From NCBI GenBank assembly GCA_024680055.1, contig JAILCP010000058.1, forward strand, positions 62,001 through 126,000: DNA of 64,000 nucleotides, written 5' to 3'. The notes below the pieces were generated by a model. That model saw only the letters and a program-made list of their open reading frames with translations, searched no databases and was not told the DNA's origin. The stretch's first letter is position 1. Each line of letters opens with the position of its first letter. A program made the position numbers and the translations under genes. Source of the stretch: Lachnospiraceae bacterium. Lineage in GTDB: Bacteria > Bacillota > Clostridia > Lachnospirales > Lachnospiraceae. Positions 62,982 to 64,000 of this stretch are shown in pieces.

Positions 62982-64000
62982 ATGGGTAAAATACAGGTTC
63001 TTGATAAACTTACAATAGATAAAATCGCTGCCGGAGAAGTGGTGGAACGTCCCTTAAGTGTGGTAAAAGAGTTGGTGGAAAATGCCATTGATGCCGGGGC
63101 CAAAACCATTACGGTGGAAATTAAAGAAGGCGGAATCAGTATGATTCGAATCAGTGATAACGGAAGCGGTATTGCGGGTGACGACCTAAAAAACGCCTTT
63201 TTACGTCATTCCACCAGCAAAATTAAAGAGGCAGATGATTTAAATTACATTGCTTCCCTTGGCTTTCGCGGGGAGGCCCTTTCCAGTATCAGTGCAGTTT
63301 CCATGATGGAAGTGATTACAAAGACACAGGATGAAATGATGGGAAAAAAGATTCTTGTGGAAGGCGGAGTAATTGGTGAAATCACCGAAGTGGGGGCGCC
63401 GGACGGAACCACCATGATTGTGAGAAATTTGTTTTACAATACCCCTGCAAGAAAGAAGTTTTTAAAAACACCTCAGACTGAGGCAGGATATATTTCTTCC
63501 ATGATGGAGCATTTAAGTCTGTCACGACCGGACATTGCCATGCGTTTTATTGTAAATGGACAAACCAGATTACAGACAGCGGGAAACGGCAACTTAAAAG
63601 ACAATATTTATCGTATTTTCGGCCGTGATGTAATGAATGATTTAATGCCTTTTACCCTGGAAGAAGATGGCATTGCCATAGAGGGATTTATGGCCAAACC
63701 GGCCCTTTCAAGGGGAAACAGAAGCTATGAAAACTTTTTTGTGAACGGAAGATACATTAAAAGTACCATGTTGAGCAAGGCCTGTGAAGAGGGCTATAAA
63801 AGCTTTATTATGCAGCATAAATTTCCTTTTGTGATTTTGAACATAAAGGTGGATGCAGCCAAGGTGGATGTGAATGTGCATCCTACCAAAATGGAGGTTC
63901 GTTTTAGCGAAGAACCAAAATTATATGACATGCTGGTGAAACATATTCGTTATATGCTTTCCCATCAGGATTTGATTGCAGGCGCACCGATGGTGGAAGA
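62982..64000 (+). CDS. mutL: DNA mismatch repair protein MutL (partial, C-terminus off window)
   Basis: The frame from ATG 62982 runs off the right edge, so only the first 339 residues are visible and the ORF track lists no entry. The GHKL ATPase motifs are all present: IAAGEVVERPLSVVKELVENAIDAGA (motif I, catalytic Glu), ISDNGSGI (II), LRHSTSKI and GFRGEALSSIS (III). DGTTMIVRNLFYNTPARKKFLK follows, then NVHPTKMEVRF of the transducer domain. Whether the C-terminal endonuclease motif of Firmicute MutL is present cannot be seen. It is coupled to mutS. Confidence 0.97.
   Translation, partial: MGKIQVLDKLTIDKIAAGEVVERPLSVVKELVENAIDAGAKTITVEIKEGGISMIRISDNGSGIAGDDLKNAFLRHSTSKIKEADDLNYIASLGFRGEALSSISAVSMMEVITKTQDEMMGKKILVEGGVIGEITEVGAPDGTTMIVRNLFYNTPARKKFLKTPQTEAGYISSMMEHLSLSRPDIAMRFIVNGQTRLQTAGNGNLKDNIYRIFGRDVMNDLMPFTLEEDGIAIEGFMAKPALSRGNRSYENFFVNGRYIKSTMLSKACEEGYKSFIMQHKFPFVILNIKVDAAKVDVNVHPTKMEVRFSEEPKLYDMLVKHIRYMLSHQDLIAGAPMVE

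Overview
The window looks like a chromosomal segment of a low-GC, Gram-positive anaerobe, most probably a gut-type Lachnospiraceae (Clostridia). The case rests on an AraR-type GntR repressor, a T-box in front of pheST, a Firmicutes-style 6S RNA, Rex, YerB, SpoIID, SpoVB and SpoIIIE/FtsK-like proteins, a DUF5688 gene, and TTG/GTG starts behind strong AGGAGG sites. No phage, insertion sequence, CRISPR array or rRNA was seen. Almost everything reads on the plus strand. The exceptions are araR, a DUF5688 gene and a three-gene cluster at 23.3-25.4 kb.

Region 1 (1-9.5 kb) is an L-arabinose regulon. A divergent araR-like repressor faces a YtfQRT-YjfF-type sugar ABC importer, followed by araA, an FGGY kinase in the araB position, and araD. 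Together they import the pentose and convert it to D-xylulose 5-phosphate. Hairpin terminators after the binding-protein gene and before araA probably set unequal expression within the cluster.

Region 2 (9.5-12.1 kb) holds a convergent DUF5688 gene, a membrane-anchored trigger-factor-like prolyl isomerase and tRNA-Thr(CGU). Region 3 (12.2-23.3 kb) is a tightly packed plus-strand gene string: queH, asd, a degenerate AAA-DUF234 protein, a 1443-residue topoisomerase III with eight zinc repeats, a hexapeptide acyltransferase, an L,D-transpeptidase and a divergent methionyl-tRNA-synthetase-like protein. Region 4 (23.3-27.8 kb) has, on the minus strand, an AP2/HNH-like protein, a CheX-like protein and a CheY-like receiver. 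These are divergent from an OmpR-type two-component system.

Region 5 (27.8-37.2 kb) carries 6S RNA, a SpoIID-like protein, a YihY membrane protein, the T-box-controlled pheST pair, queA, a polysaccharide deacetylase and a PilZ protein. Region 6 (37.4-51.4 kb) carries an EF-G paralogue, a pseudo-receiver protein, an ABC-F ATPase, rex with a probable self-operator, a coiled-coil protein, a CorC/HlyC-type protein, yebC, glgA, ftsK/spoIIIE and a zinc-ribbon/TPR protein. Region 7 (51.5-64 kb) carries rlmH, phoH, a shrunken PgpH-like gene, ybeY, yerB, a SpoVB-like flippase, two flavoproteins, mutS and the start of mutL.

The recurring oddity is a set of well-kept genes whose catalytic residues are altered. 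They are the AAA-DUF234 protein, the topoisomerase TOPRIM site, the MetRS-like enzyme, the EF-G paralogue, the pseudo-receiver and the PgpH-like protein. The topoisomerase zinc-repeat array, with an exact 300-bp period across five repeats, is the most striking structure in the sequence. All assignments come from reading motifs by eye; no database search was run.
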